NCBI GenBank assembly: GCA_044235645.1
Contig: JBIIHQ010000001.1
Location: forward strand, 331,418-395,417
Direction: 5' to 3'
DNA length: 64,000 nt
Origin: OMIW01 sp044235645
GTDB lineage: Bacteria; Bdellovibrionota_C; UBA2361; OMIW01
Shown here: in pieces, positions 8,078 to 15,866 of the stretch
Layout of the letters: the number at the start of each line of letters is the position of its first letter
How positions within the stretch are numbered: position 1 is the stretch's first letter
Notes under the pieces: model-generated
The model's input: the letters and a program-made list of their open reading frames with translations, nothing else
The model's database searches: none
What the model was told of the DNA's origin: nothing
Translations under genes and position numbers: made by a program

Positions 8078-9447
8078 GTTACCCCCTCTCCACCCAAAGT
8101 TAATTCGCTTGATTGGCTCTCTTTCGGGTAGTTCAGAACTTTTCCACTCTGGAGCAGCGGAACAAGGCGATCATTGGGACTCTCTGGCCTTCCTACTTTG
8201 GAGACTGGCACCAGCGAATCGGGTGAGTCTCCGACGGCGATGACATCCATCGTTGCAGCTCTACAGGGCTTGGTTATCGCCCCGACCAGAAGGGAGTCGA
8301 ATAGCGTTGTCTCCAATCTTTCCTCGGCTGCAATGAATGCAGCCACTTTTTTCGGGTCGGCAAACCCACTCGAAAGGATTATTTTTACGTCGGTGTATCC
8401 GTGTTCATCGAGGTGTTTGCGAAGGGCGTAAACGCCAGAGACGGTGACACCATTGCCGTACCAATACTTCGCCTCTGGATCTTTCGCGTCGGGCAGGTCG
8501 ATCCCTTTTGACCGCCATTCCATGGCTCCAGGACAATCAGCAGATATTAGTGCTCCCTGGGCCAGGTTTTCACCACAGGTGTCAACCCGAACCGCCTGCA
8601 GTCTTCCTTCCAAGGCTTCAGCGACGGCGAGGGCATCATCAAGCTCACGATTGTTGTAATCAATAAGAGAAACTCGAGGAACGTTCGGGGGCATGTGTCG
8701 GTTGAAGGCGAGGGTCGCCTCAACAACTGCATTATCAGGGCCGTACCGCCACGCATAAATGTTCTCCAAAAAGTGGGGAACGGTTCCCACTCCCTCCTTT
8801 TGGAATGGCGATGCTCCATTATCAGTTGAGCATTCTGATGCACCACCAGCGAAGGCTGCAGCGGATATATCGACATCGTCCCGATAGCTCCAGTGCCGAG
8901 CCCCGCCATAAATGATCGGTCTCTCTCCAATGAGAGTCCTTACCTGTTCCATGGTGTCTTGAGCGAGCTCGAGATTGACCTTACTGATACCCTCATTTAA
9001 TCGCGTGGTCTCGCCGGATATTGCGCCGAGATAGAGGGTCTCTAGAAGAACAAGGTCCTGAGCTTTACCCTCAAAGACCATCACGGTTTGCCGGGGATCA
9101 TATGAGCTGCCCTCAGGAAGAGCGTGTACACTCCCGCCGTACTCTTGAATCTTTGAGTATTTGAGGAGCATCGCAAGGGCCTCCTCAATTCCTCCGATCT
9201 CTCCGGGACCTTTGCGGACGAAAACCTGAGCCTTGATCCACGGATTAAGTCCATCCCCTTCGAGGGTTTGTAGAGTTCGGTGAAAATACTTATCTGAATG
9301 AGGCTCACACAAGGCAGGAAGATGCTCATTGATGGACTGAATCCGATCCTTCAGCGTGGATGATGATATACCAATATTGAGAGAATCATCCGAAAGATAT
9401 GATCTCTCAGGTAATTGATGGCTCTGTACACCGTCTCCAATATTCAT
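8059..9447 (-). CDS. pncB: nicotinate phosphoribosyltransferase
   Basis: The 462-residue product should convert nicotinate and PRPP to nicotinate mononucleotide. The family pattern is visible in YGGARHWSYRDD, EGVGTVPHFLENIYAW, VSLIDYNNRE, AVRVDTCGENL, the loop VKIILSSGFADPKKV and the late VSKVGRPESPNDR. It looks more like the compact archaeal-type enzymes than E. coli PncB. A nicotinamide-specific NadV-type enzyme is less likely because pncA, nadD and nadE of the deamidated route sit next to it. The ATG at 9447 has AAGGAG with 7 bases spacing; an upstream in-frame start at 9471 lacks this. It is the first gene of the tight group pncB-nadE-pncA-nadD, preceded by a 289-base leader with repeated motifs. 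Confidence 0.9.
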   Translation of the reverse strand: MNIGDGVQSHQLPERSYLSDDSLNIGISSSTLKDRIQSINEHLPALCEPHSDKYFHRTLQTLEGDGLNPWIKAQVFVRKGPGEIGGIEEALAMLLKYSKIQEYGGSVHALPEGSSYDPRQTVMVFEGKAQDLVLLETLYLGAISGETTRLNEGISKVNLELAQDTMEQVRTLIGERPIIYGGARHWSYRDDVDISAAAFAGGASECSTDNGASPFQKEGVGTVPHFLENIYAWRYGPDNAVVEATLAFNRHMPPNVPRVSLIDYNNRELDDALAVAEALEGRLQAVRVDTCGENLAQGALISADCPGAMEWRSKGIDLPDAKDPEAKYWYGNGVTVSGVYALRKHLDEHGYTDVKIILSSGFADPKKVAAFIAAEERLETTLFDSLLVGAITKPCRAATMDVIAVGDSPDSLVPVSKVGRPESPNDRLVPLLQSGKVLNYPKESQSSELTLGGEGVTWVQSD

Positions 9448-9524
9448 AGAAATGCTCCTTTTCCAAACCAACGACGTGTTGTGTTTTGAGCATTGCTAAT
9501 TTGGGAATAAAACGGCTACTAAGT

Positions 9525-9719
9525 GCTATAATTAGCAGTTTAGGAGATAAATAGCTGGTATAAATAGCACTCTAGAAGGGCTATTCGTTTTCATCGGCCA
9601 AAAAGCGCATTTTTCTCTGATATTTGAATGTTTACGGGTCCCATCACCAAACTAACTTAGGTAGTAGTCGCATCTTGAGAAAATTATCGGTTTGTATCGG
9701 GAAATCCGGCATAAATAGC
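9525..9719. promoter_or_regulatory. operator-like repeats upstream of pncB
   Basis: The 289-base gap before pncB carries repeated copies of a 12-base motif. On the plus strand these are GAGATAAATAGC (9544-9555), GGTATAAATAGC (9557-9568), GGCATAAATAGC (9708-9719) and the near-palindrome GCTATAATTAGC (9525-9536). The first two are 13 bases apart. Read in the direction of pncB transcription the core is GCTATTTAT. Spacing, repetition and location fit binding sites for a regulator of the pncB-nadE-pncA-nadD operon. The Lrp-like protein encoded upstream at 12912 is the obvious candidate, which is inference. I could not place a confident -35/-10 pair among the AT-rich repeats. Confidence 0.55.
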
Positions 9720-9736
9720 GAGATAACGGAGGAATC

Positions 9737-12700
9737 CTAAGCGGGAAATAGCTCGAGTAGATGAGCTGCGCGATATGCTGAGGTGATAAGCTGAGCGCAG
9801 TAAAGATTTGGGAGGTAATCAAGAAGCTCGTTCAGAGCGACCCATGTAAGCCGGTTGTGGTCAGCATTAGCGAAGTTCACCTCGGCGAGAAGAGGATATA
9901 CCACCTCAGGAGTGATTCCGGGAGAGACAAAGTATTTGCCACCAAGTGCGACTGTTTGTCTCAATGATCTTTCTCCATACATGTGGTTGAACGATGAACG
10001 GCCGAACTCAAGGGCATCAGGGAAAGTCTCTATGGATTTTGGAACTCGTACCGTTGGAATTGTTGCTAGTCGAGGAGAACCCGTCTTTTCTTGAACTGCG
10101 GGTAGATCGACCAGTTCCAGACCGACGACTATCTGCCGCTCTCCATTTCTATCCTGCACCTTTGCAATCGGGAGAATTGTTATCGATTGGTGAGATAGGC
10201 CTCTCTCTGCACTTGGCTCTACATATTCGAGAATCCTTTTTCGGGGTACATTCTGTCCTCGACATTCTTCATCGAATTCTCGGCGAATAACTTTAAGTTC
10301 GGCTGGTTCCTCCTTTGTTGCTCGTTCAAATCGTCTTGGAACCCGAATAGCGGTTAGTTCTGATAGCCCCAACGACGGAACAATGTTCTTCTGCTGAATG
10401 AGTGATACCGGCTCGCCTATCCATGCACCAAATGGTAATCCGAATTCGAGGAGTAACTGATAGACCTTTCTTTCAAGTCGTGCATCTGAGAAATGACCAA
10501 CCTGTGCGCCTTGCAGCACCTGTACTGCTTCGAGCGCAGAAACTGAATAGGTGGTCCCAAAGGAGCCATTCGAGGAGATGTTTTGAGGCAGTGAAACGGT
10601 AAAGTTCGGTGGCAGGTTTCCCCACGGTACTTGTACTGCGTTCGATTCGACTAACTCATCGATAAGGTAGGGGCAGGGAAAATAGCTTGAGGTTCGCTTT
10701 ATTTTAAATTCAGGTGGAAGAGGTCTTCCCGTCACTCTTTCGTAAGTCGCCCCGATAGGCGAGGAAGTCTGTGTAAATTGTGAATGACCGGATGAATCTC
10801 TGATAGCCGCCAATTGTTCGGCCACATAGCCACCGGTCTGTGATTCGTCGAGATTGTGATGAACGGTGATGATTGGTCGAGGGAATACACGACCCCAGAC
10901 ATAGAGCCGTTGTCCCACAACCGAAAAGGGAATTATATCCTGAGTGATCCCGGGTCGAGACGCGACTTCAAAAGTGGCTCCCGTTGGGACGTCTCGATAG
11001 TGGCGCACCGCTACGAATTGATGTTCAGAGGATAAGACTTTTCTCGGTAAAATCCGGGTACCCGCTCCGTCGCCTACTTTTTGCCATACAGAGAGAAAAT
11101 TTGATGGAAACCGAAGGGGTCTGCCGTCAACCTCATGTATCGATATTCCCGCTTCTCGATGTTGTCTCTCTAGATAGGGATTGAACTCAGGAGCTGCGTA
11201 GATGAGTCGAAGTCCAAATTCGCTCCCCAGTTTGGTTCTCCCATCGGCATCGTGAAGGGTATAGGGACGGTCTCGCTCCTGAGGATATGTGGGGAGGTAA
11301 GGATACTTCAACAAGAACTCGGCGACGAGGTCTGCTGGTGCCTCGAAGCAGGCACGAGTATTGACTGGTAATTGAGCTTTTACCAAACCCCATGAATCAC
11401 GTGACACCGATATTTCATTTGGATTATCGCAGAAGCTTCGAAAAATATCGGCAGGCGTCTTTCGTGAAAAAAGGGTAAAGTGATCATCATTGCCCAGGTA
11501 AATTCGCACATTTCCTTGATATGATGGAGCGATGGTATCGCGAATGATGAGGATTCCGCCCTCTTTTAGCGCATCTACCTTGCGACAAAGATATGTTTGG
11601 ATCATCCGTTGGGGATTCTGACCCGATAGCGCGATTTCAGGTAAAACCCCTTGCAAAACTATCGCGTCCGCTTGAAATGGCAATCTTGGATCAAGATAAG
11701 AATGAGCGTCGATTAGGTTATATCTTCGACCTTGTCTCAATTCTCTTGAATCTGAGTGAGGAGCAGGCTGAGCATAGATAGTTGCGCCGGTGAGTGTCGC
11801 AATGCTCAGACTCAACTGTGAGGAAGAAACTACATTTACTAAGCCATCACTGACCGGAAGATAAGGAAGGAGGCCTGCCACTTGGGTCTTACGAAAAGCG
11901 GCGAGTTCTCCATAATTTCGACGATTTTGGGCGTACGAATCCTTCCCCGATTCACTGCGAGGGGGGAATGTGTGCCAGCGAAAGGGTATTGCCACCGAGG
12001 GGCGCGACTCCCCCTTAATTGATTCGGTAAATCCAGATCCGGCATCTTCAAATCCACGCCGTTCGAGCGCGGCTTTTGCTGCTAGCCAAATTCCTTTATT
12101 CAATCCAACACAAGGTCGGTCGGTTTCCAGTGGAATAATGTCCATGAGGACGAGAGCGATTATCGGTTCGGAATGACAGAGGTCTTTGATGCGCTCAATA
12201 ATGAGGTCAAATGCTCTCCCCGGTAATTCTTGATCTCGAGCATTATCGCGAACGAACAAGCGGATAAGCCGATGATGATTGGAGCTCCCTTCGAAGAGGG
12301 CATCGGGTATACGATGGTCGGGTTGTTCAGCGGTCCATTCTGGAAAGTTTTCTTTACCCGCTATGACCAGCCCGAACCCGAGGATCTCCTTTCGTGTGGG
12401 CGATCTAGCATCCGGATCACCCCTGAGAAGCACCACCGAGGCGCCGGGCCGAGTGACGAGGTCCCACGTCTTTGCGAAGGTATCTGGAGGTAAGCCTGGG
12501 TGCGCCTCATTCATTGAGGCCATCTCTTCTTGGGTGAGTCGTGATAACGTAGCGAGGAGGGTAAGCGCTTTTTGTTGGTGTTCCGATAGCTCGGGTAGCT
12601 CTTGACCTGGCGCGGGTATCGGAACCGACTCAAGTGAGGTAAGAAACGCTTCAAGTTCGGACGGCTTGAACGAGCGCAAACATTGAAATTCCTCAACGGA

Positions 12701-12820
12701 GATCTCGAGGGCATCAGTTATCGGGCGGGGGGTCGGTAGCTGCATATCATTAAAAGCAGCCGAAGTGTTCGAGTCGGAGCCACGGGTATGTTCATCCGAG
12801 AGGTCAGAGAGGCTGACCAT
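9737..12820 (-). CDS. large multidomain protein of unknown function (GNAT-like, methyltransferase-like and Nudix-like parts), 1027 aa
   Basis: I do not recognise this protein as a whole. Residues about 125-265 resemble a GNAT acetyltransferase: a strand HRLIRLFVRD, a helix-start ELPGRAF, then NKGIWLAAKAALERRGF. Residues about 310-450 look like a SAM-methyltransferase fold: ADAIVLQGVLPEI followed by the late strand EGGILIIRDTIAP; a clear SAM-binding glycine loop is missing. The C-terminal 400 residues have Nudix-like phrases (FSVVGQRLYVWGRVF; IRREFDEE near 845-852; YFVSPGITPEVVY near 963) but no canonical Nudix box. It lies inside the NAD island, 91 bases after the Lrp-like gene and upstream of pncB. 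A role as nucleotide sensor or modifying enzyme is possible but unproven. The domain calls are tentative. Confidence 0.65.
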   Translation of the reverse strand: MVSLSDLSDEHTRGSDSNTSAAFNDMQLPTPRPITDALEISVEEFQCLRSFKPSELEAFLTSLESVPIPAPGQELPELSEHQQKALTLLATLSRLTQEEMASMNEAHPGLPPDTFAKTWDLVTRPGASVVLLRGDPDARSPTRKEILGFGLVIAGKENFPEWTAEQPDHRIPDALFEGSSNHHRLIRLFVRDNARDQELPGRAFDLIIERIKDLCHSEPIIALVLMDIIPLETDRPCVGLNKGIWLAAKAALERRGFEDAGSGFTESIKGESRPSVAIPFRWHTFPPRSESGKDSYAQNRRNYGELAAFRKTQVAGLLPYLPVSDGLVNVVSSSQLSLSIATLTGATIYAQPAPHSDSRELRQGRRYNLIDAHSYLDPRLPFQADAIVLQGVLPEIALSGQNPQRMIQTYLCRKVDALKEGGILIIRDTIAPSYQGNVRIYLGNDDHFTLFSRKTPADIFRSFCDNPNEISVSRDSWGLVKAQLPVNTRACFEAPADLVAEFLLKYPYLPTYPQERDRPYTLHDADGRTKLGSEFGLRLIYAAPEFNPYLERQHREAGISIHEVDGRPLRFPSNFLSVWQKVGDGAGTRILPRKVLSSEHQFVAVRHYRDVPTGATFEVASRPGITQDIIPFSVVGQRLYVWGRVFPRPIITVHHNLDESQTGGYVAEQLAAIRDSSGHSQFTQTSSPIGATYERVTGRPLPPEFKIKRTSSYFPCPYLIDELVESNAVQVPWGNLPPNFTVSLPQNISSNGSFGTTYSVSALEAVQVLQGAQVGHFSDARLERKVYQLLLEFGLPFGAWIGEPVSLIQQKNIVPSLGLSELTAIRVPRRFERATKEEPAELKVIRREFDEECRGQNVPRKRILEYVEPSAERGLSHQSITILPIAKVQDRNGERQIVVGLELVDLPAVQEKTGSPRLATIPTVRVPKSIETFPDALEFGRSSFNHMYGERSLRQTVALGGKYFVSPGITPEVVYPLLAEVNFANADHNRLTWVALNELLDYLPNLYCAQLITSAYRAAHLLELFPA

Positions 12821-12911
12821 ACGCTAACCGCCAATAAAAAGGGGAATCAGAGACTGAACGGATGCTCAGAAATGTCACAGCCCTACAGGCCCCCTTAGTA
12901 TATGCTGGGCT

Positions 12912-13916
12912 TTAATCTGACTCAATACGACCACTTCGGTCGACAGAAGACGTGTCGTCAGGGAAGAATCGAACCTTCGGATAACGAAATTTTGTAAGCG
13001 TTCTGATAGTTTGTATAGAATTGCCGAAGAGTTGGTACATCTGTTGAACTATCTGTGAAATCTCCTCGGGGTTGTGTACTTCAACGTTTATCTCGTATCC
13101 CCAGGTACCGAGGCAGGCGATAAGGGTCGTGATGTGGGGGTTGGTGTTGCAAAAACCGGTGATCTTCGCCGTCAGCGCGACATCGAGAGTGCCTGTGTAT
13201 ACCAGCAATTTAAAGCTGTGCATGGCGAATTTCGATGCATCGACACTGTATATTTGACCGCTTATGACCCCGTTTTCCCTCAGTTTTTTAATTCGAAGCT
13301 CGACCGTGGAGAGAGGCGCCTGAATTAAAAGGGCTATTTGGCGGTGCGATAGGGTACCTTTCGAGGTGAGGGCGATAAGGATTCTGCGATCGAGCGAATC
13401 AAGGATAAAAGGGTCCCGGGCATCGAATGTTACACGGATTGGTTTTGCAGTTGTCTTTCTCGAGGTCAAATAGCGACGAGGAAAGACGGTTGATGAAATT
13501 TGAACCGATATCGCCTTGTCCCGAAAAATAGCGCCGTGCTTCTGGGATAGCTTGTCAAGAAGTACCGTCAACTCGCCGAGTCTGTTGACCGCGATACCCA
13601 CGCTGTAATGGTACTCACCGCCAAACTCTCCTACCCACAAAACCATGGGATCTGCAAGAAGCGTTCGGATGAGAGCATCGTGTGAAGCTCGCTTTTCCCC
13701 CCCTACCGTGAAAAAGATGCTGTAAATAGTAAGACCGAGACGGTGAAGGTTCACGAATGGAACAGGGCTTATAATATCTCGCTCGATAAGGGAACGGAGA
13801 GCGTATCGGATAGTATGGTCTCGGAATCCAGTCTCTTTCCGGAGCAGTTCCATCGGAGCATCAGCTCGGAGCTCTATAGCGGCAAGTACACGGGATTCTT
13901 TTTCGGTAAGCTTCAT
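12912..13916 (-). CDS. double Lrp/AsnC-like transcriptional regulator
   Basis: The 334-residue product holds two Lrp-like units in tandem. The first winged helix-turn-helix spans about residues 1-60 (LTEKESRVLAAIE...HTIRYALRSLIERDII). The second spans about 170-230 (LDSLDRRILIALTSKGTLSHRQIALLI...STVELRIKKLRENGVI). Each is followed by an alpha/beta segment resembling the effector (RAM) domain, for example LIACLGTWGYEINVEV. I chose ATG 13916, which has GGAG 8-9 bases upstream; a longer frame to 14081 lacks this. It sits between prs and the 1027-residue gene on the same strand. It could control the NAD island, perhaps through the GCTATTTAT repeats before pncB. AhbA/AhbB-type decarboxylases share this fold and are a less likely alternative. 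Confidence 0.8.
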   Translation of the reverse strand: MKLTEKESRVLAAIELRADAPMELLRKETGFRDHTIRYALRSLIERDIISPVPFVNLHRLGLTIYSIFFTVGGEKRASHDALIRTLLADPMVLWVGEFGGEYHYSVGIAVNRLGELTVLLDKLSQKHGAIFRDKAISVQISSTVFPRRYLTSRKTTAKPIRVTFDARDPFILDSLDRRILIALTSKGTLSHRQIALLIQAPLSTVELRIKKLRENGVISGQIYSVDASKFAMHSFKLLVYTGTLDVALTAKITGFCNTNPHITTLIACLGTWGYEINVEVHNPEEISQIVQQMYQLFGNSIQTIRTLTKFRYPKVRFFPDDTSSVDRSGRIESD

Positions 13917-14181
13917 CTGCCTATCTCCAAGAGTTCTTATCGTAATGTACCTGAGCTGAGCGCCCCGAGCCACCCGTCTGCAAATAGGGGGGAGCATTAT
14001 ACCGATATGCGTTCGATCTCCATATGCGAGAAATCTGGTATCAGGCACGTGTAAGGACAGGGAACGCTCCTTCAATCTCAAAAGGAGGAGCCGTCGAGGA
14101 GACGATCCGATGAGACTTGTATTGACTCCGCTAAGAGCAGGAATAAATTCAAAATCAACTAAAAAAAATTGACCTTATCCT

Positions 14182-15570
14182 TCACATAACCTTTCTGCCC
14201 GCGTGAGTTAGCATGATATCGGTGAGCGATCTGCCATTCTTTTCGGCCAAGCTATTGATAACATCTCCGAGAGGCTCGGCAAGCGAGACGAGATGAATGA
14301 GGTCACCCCGAGCCCTTCTGAGAGGTATTGAGTCAGAGACGAAGATTTCCGATATCGGCCGAATAGCTTTACCATTGACTACCTCTCGGTCGCTCCGAAA
14401 GCTCTCGATTGCATCACCAGAGAAAATCCCGTGGGTTGCCCCCGCGATTATCCTCTGTGCGCCCACATTGAGGAGAGTCCTCGCGGCCATCCTCATCGTG
14501 TGACCTGTGTCGATCATGTCGTCAAGTATGAGAACAGTTTTACCGGAGAGATCGATTCTACCACCCCTCATGTGAACGCTGTTCACCTCATTCACTTCAA
14601 CCCTATCTTTGGACATTTGAAGGAAGGTGGTCGATTTTCCCAAAATCTCGCAGATGAGAGATCTGGTCCTGTCATCCTTCAGCCGTTTGCCCATGCCTTC
14701 ATCCGGGAGAGCAACAACAAAATCGGCGTCAGGGAATCGCTCCGCAACCTCCCGTGCTATCATAGGCAGCGCTGATAGATTAGATAAGGGAACGTCTGAA
14801 AAACCCTCGGCTTGACCAGCATGAAGGTCGAAGCAAACGAAATGATCAACTCCTTGCGACTGAAGTATCCGCGTGATGGCAGCTGCTGATATCGGAATTC
14901 CATCGCAGACTCGCTTATCACCCCTCTGGTAGGGGAAACTCGGTGCAATGACGGTAATTCGGGAAGCTCCCGACCGTCGGACGGCGTCCACTTGGAGCAT
15001 AAGCTCGATCAAAGGATCGTTCGTTATGCCATCTGACTGATAGATGAGGAATACATCTTTCCACATCATGCTTGAGGAGAGAGTGGGCATTATTTCGCCG
15101 TTAGCAAATGAGGTGAGGACAGCACGTGATGCCTTCACTTGACTGGTGTGAGCAAGCTTTCCAAAGAAATGTGGTTCGAGTGCTCCTGCGACGATTGCTG
15201 CGGACGAAATGGGCTTCTCGCCTCCGGATAGATCACGCTCAAGCGGATCCCCTTTCGCCCCTAGCCTCTCTTCTCTCCAGAGTTGGGCCTCGAGAGCACT
15301 GACGACCTCGAATTTACCTCCCCCAATAAAGATGTGTGCATAGTCCTGAGATGCAAGTGATTGATCGAGCAGATTTTCTATCTCTGAGGCAGATTCAATA
15401 TCGTCTGGCAGAGGTCCTGAGTTTCGGAGAGTAATCCGGGTTGGCTTGTTGATTTCTTGACATCTTCCGGGTTGCACAGTTGTACCAAGGATCGGATTCC
15501 GGTGAAATGAAGCGTCATCAAAGTTATCCGTTCGACCCGTTGAGTCTGGGCAAATGTGGCTAGTATTCAT
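14182..15570 (-). CDS. prs: ribose-phosphate pyrophosphokinase with N-terminal extension
   Basis: Residues 133-462 match PRPP synthetase: GKLAHTSQVKASRAVLTSFANGE-like start, ITVIAPSFPYQRGDKR (205-220), the catalytic FDLHAGQ (247-253) and the PRPP loop VLILDDMIDTGHTM (346-359). It should make PRPP from ribose 5-phosphate and ATP, the co-substrate of the downstream PncB. Two features are unusual. About 130 residues precede the normal start, including IFIGGGKFEVVSALEAQLW. The PRPP loop reads DTGHT where DTGGT is usual, and the flexible-loop region (LPDEGMGKRLKDD) is divergent. No clear ribosome site precedes the ATG at 15570. It is the first gene of the NAD island, 265 bases upstream of the regulator. 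A specialised PRPP-type enzyme acting on another ribose phosphate cannot be excluded. Confidence 0.88.
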   Translation of the reverse strand: MNTSHICPDSTGRTDNFDDASFHRNPILGTTVQPGRCQEINKPTRITLRNSGPLPDDIESASEIENLLDQSLASQDYAHIFIGGGKFEVVSALEAQLWREERLGAKGDPLERDLSGGEKPISSAAIVAGALEPHFFGKLAHTSQVKASRAVLTSFANGEIMPTLSSSMMWKDVFLIYQSDGITNDPLIELMLQVDAVRRSGASRITVIAPSFPYQRGDKRVCDGIPISAAAITRILQSQGVDHFVCFDLHAGQAEGFSDVPLSNLSALPMIAREVAERFPDADFVVALPDEGMGKRLKDDRTRSLICEILGKSTTFLQMSKDRVEVNEVNSVHMRGGRIDLSGKTVLILDDMIDTGHTMRMAARTLLNVGAQRIIAGATHGIFSGDAIESFRSDREVVNGKAIRPISEIFVSDSIPLRRARGDLIHLVSLAEPLGDVINSLAEKNGRSLTDIMLTHAGRKVM

Positions 15571-15866
15571 TATTTTAAGTTTTTAATATGGGTTTTCCAA
15601 ATGGGAGAAGCGGGGATTGTATATCGATTGTGAGATAATGTGACCAATTACTCTCATAAATATCAGTATACATGGCTAGTTCTGTTCATTAGCTCATTCC
15701 TTCATGGAAGATCTTTTAGGCAGTTTTTGGTGGATCTTTAGCGAGGAGGATTTTCGAAGGGGGTGGTATGAGAGGTTCATCAGCATTGTGTTACTCTTCG
15801 ATCTGCCTTTCAGATGATGATATCCTCTCTGGCGCTCGAAGTATGATCCATTTCACCTGAACTACC

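Noticed and set aside
9741..9752. Another copy of the ATAAATAGC-type motif.
   Set aside because: It lies within the last codons of the 1027-residue gene and matches only the AAATAGC part, so it is probably coding coincidence.
13917..14081. Longer version of the Lrp-like regulator starting at 14081.
   Set aside because: The HTH begins directly after the internal ATG at 13916, which has a GGAG site; the upstream residues look like untranslated sequence.
1804..15570. The NAD island as a direct copy of phage NARP1 or NARP2.
   Set aside because: The phosphoribosyltransferase looks like a nicotinate enzyme (PncB), not NadV/Namat, and pncA, nadD and nadE of the deamidated route are present. No phage genes are near. 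Only the functional logic is shared.
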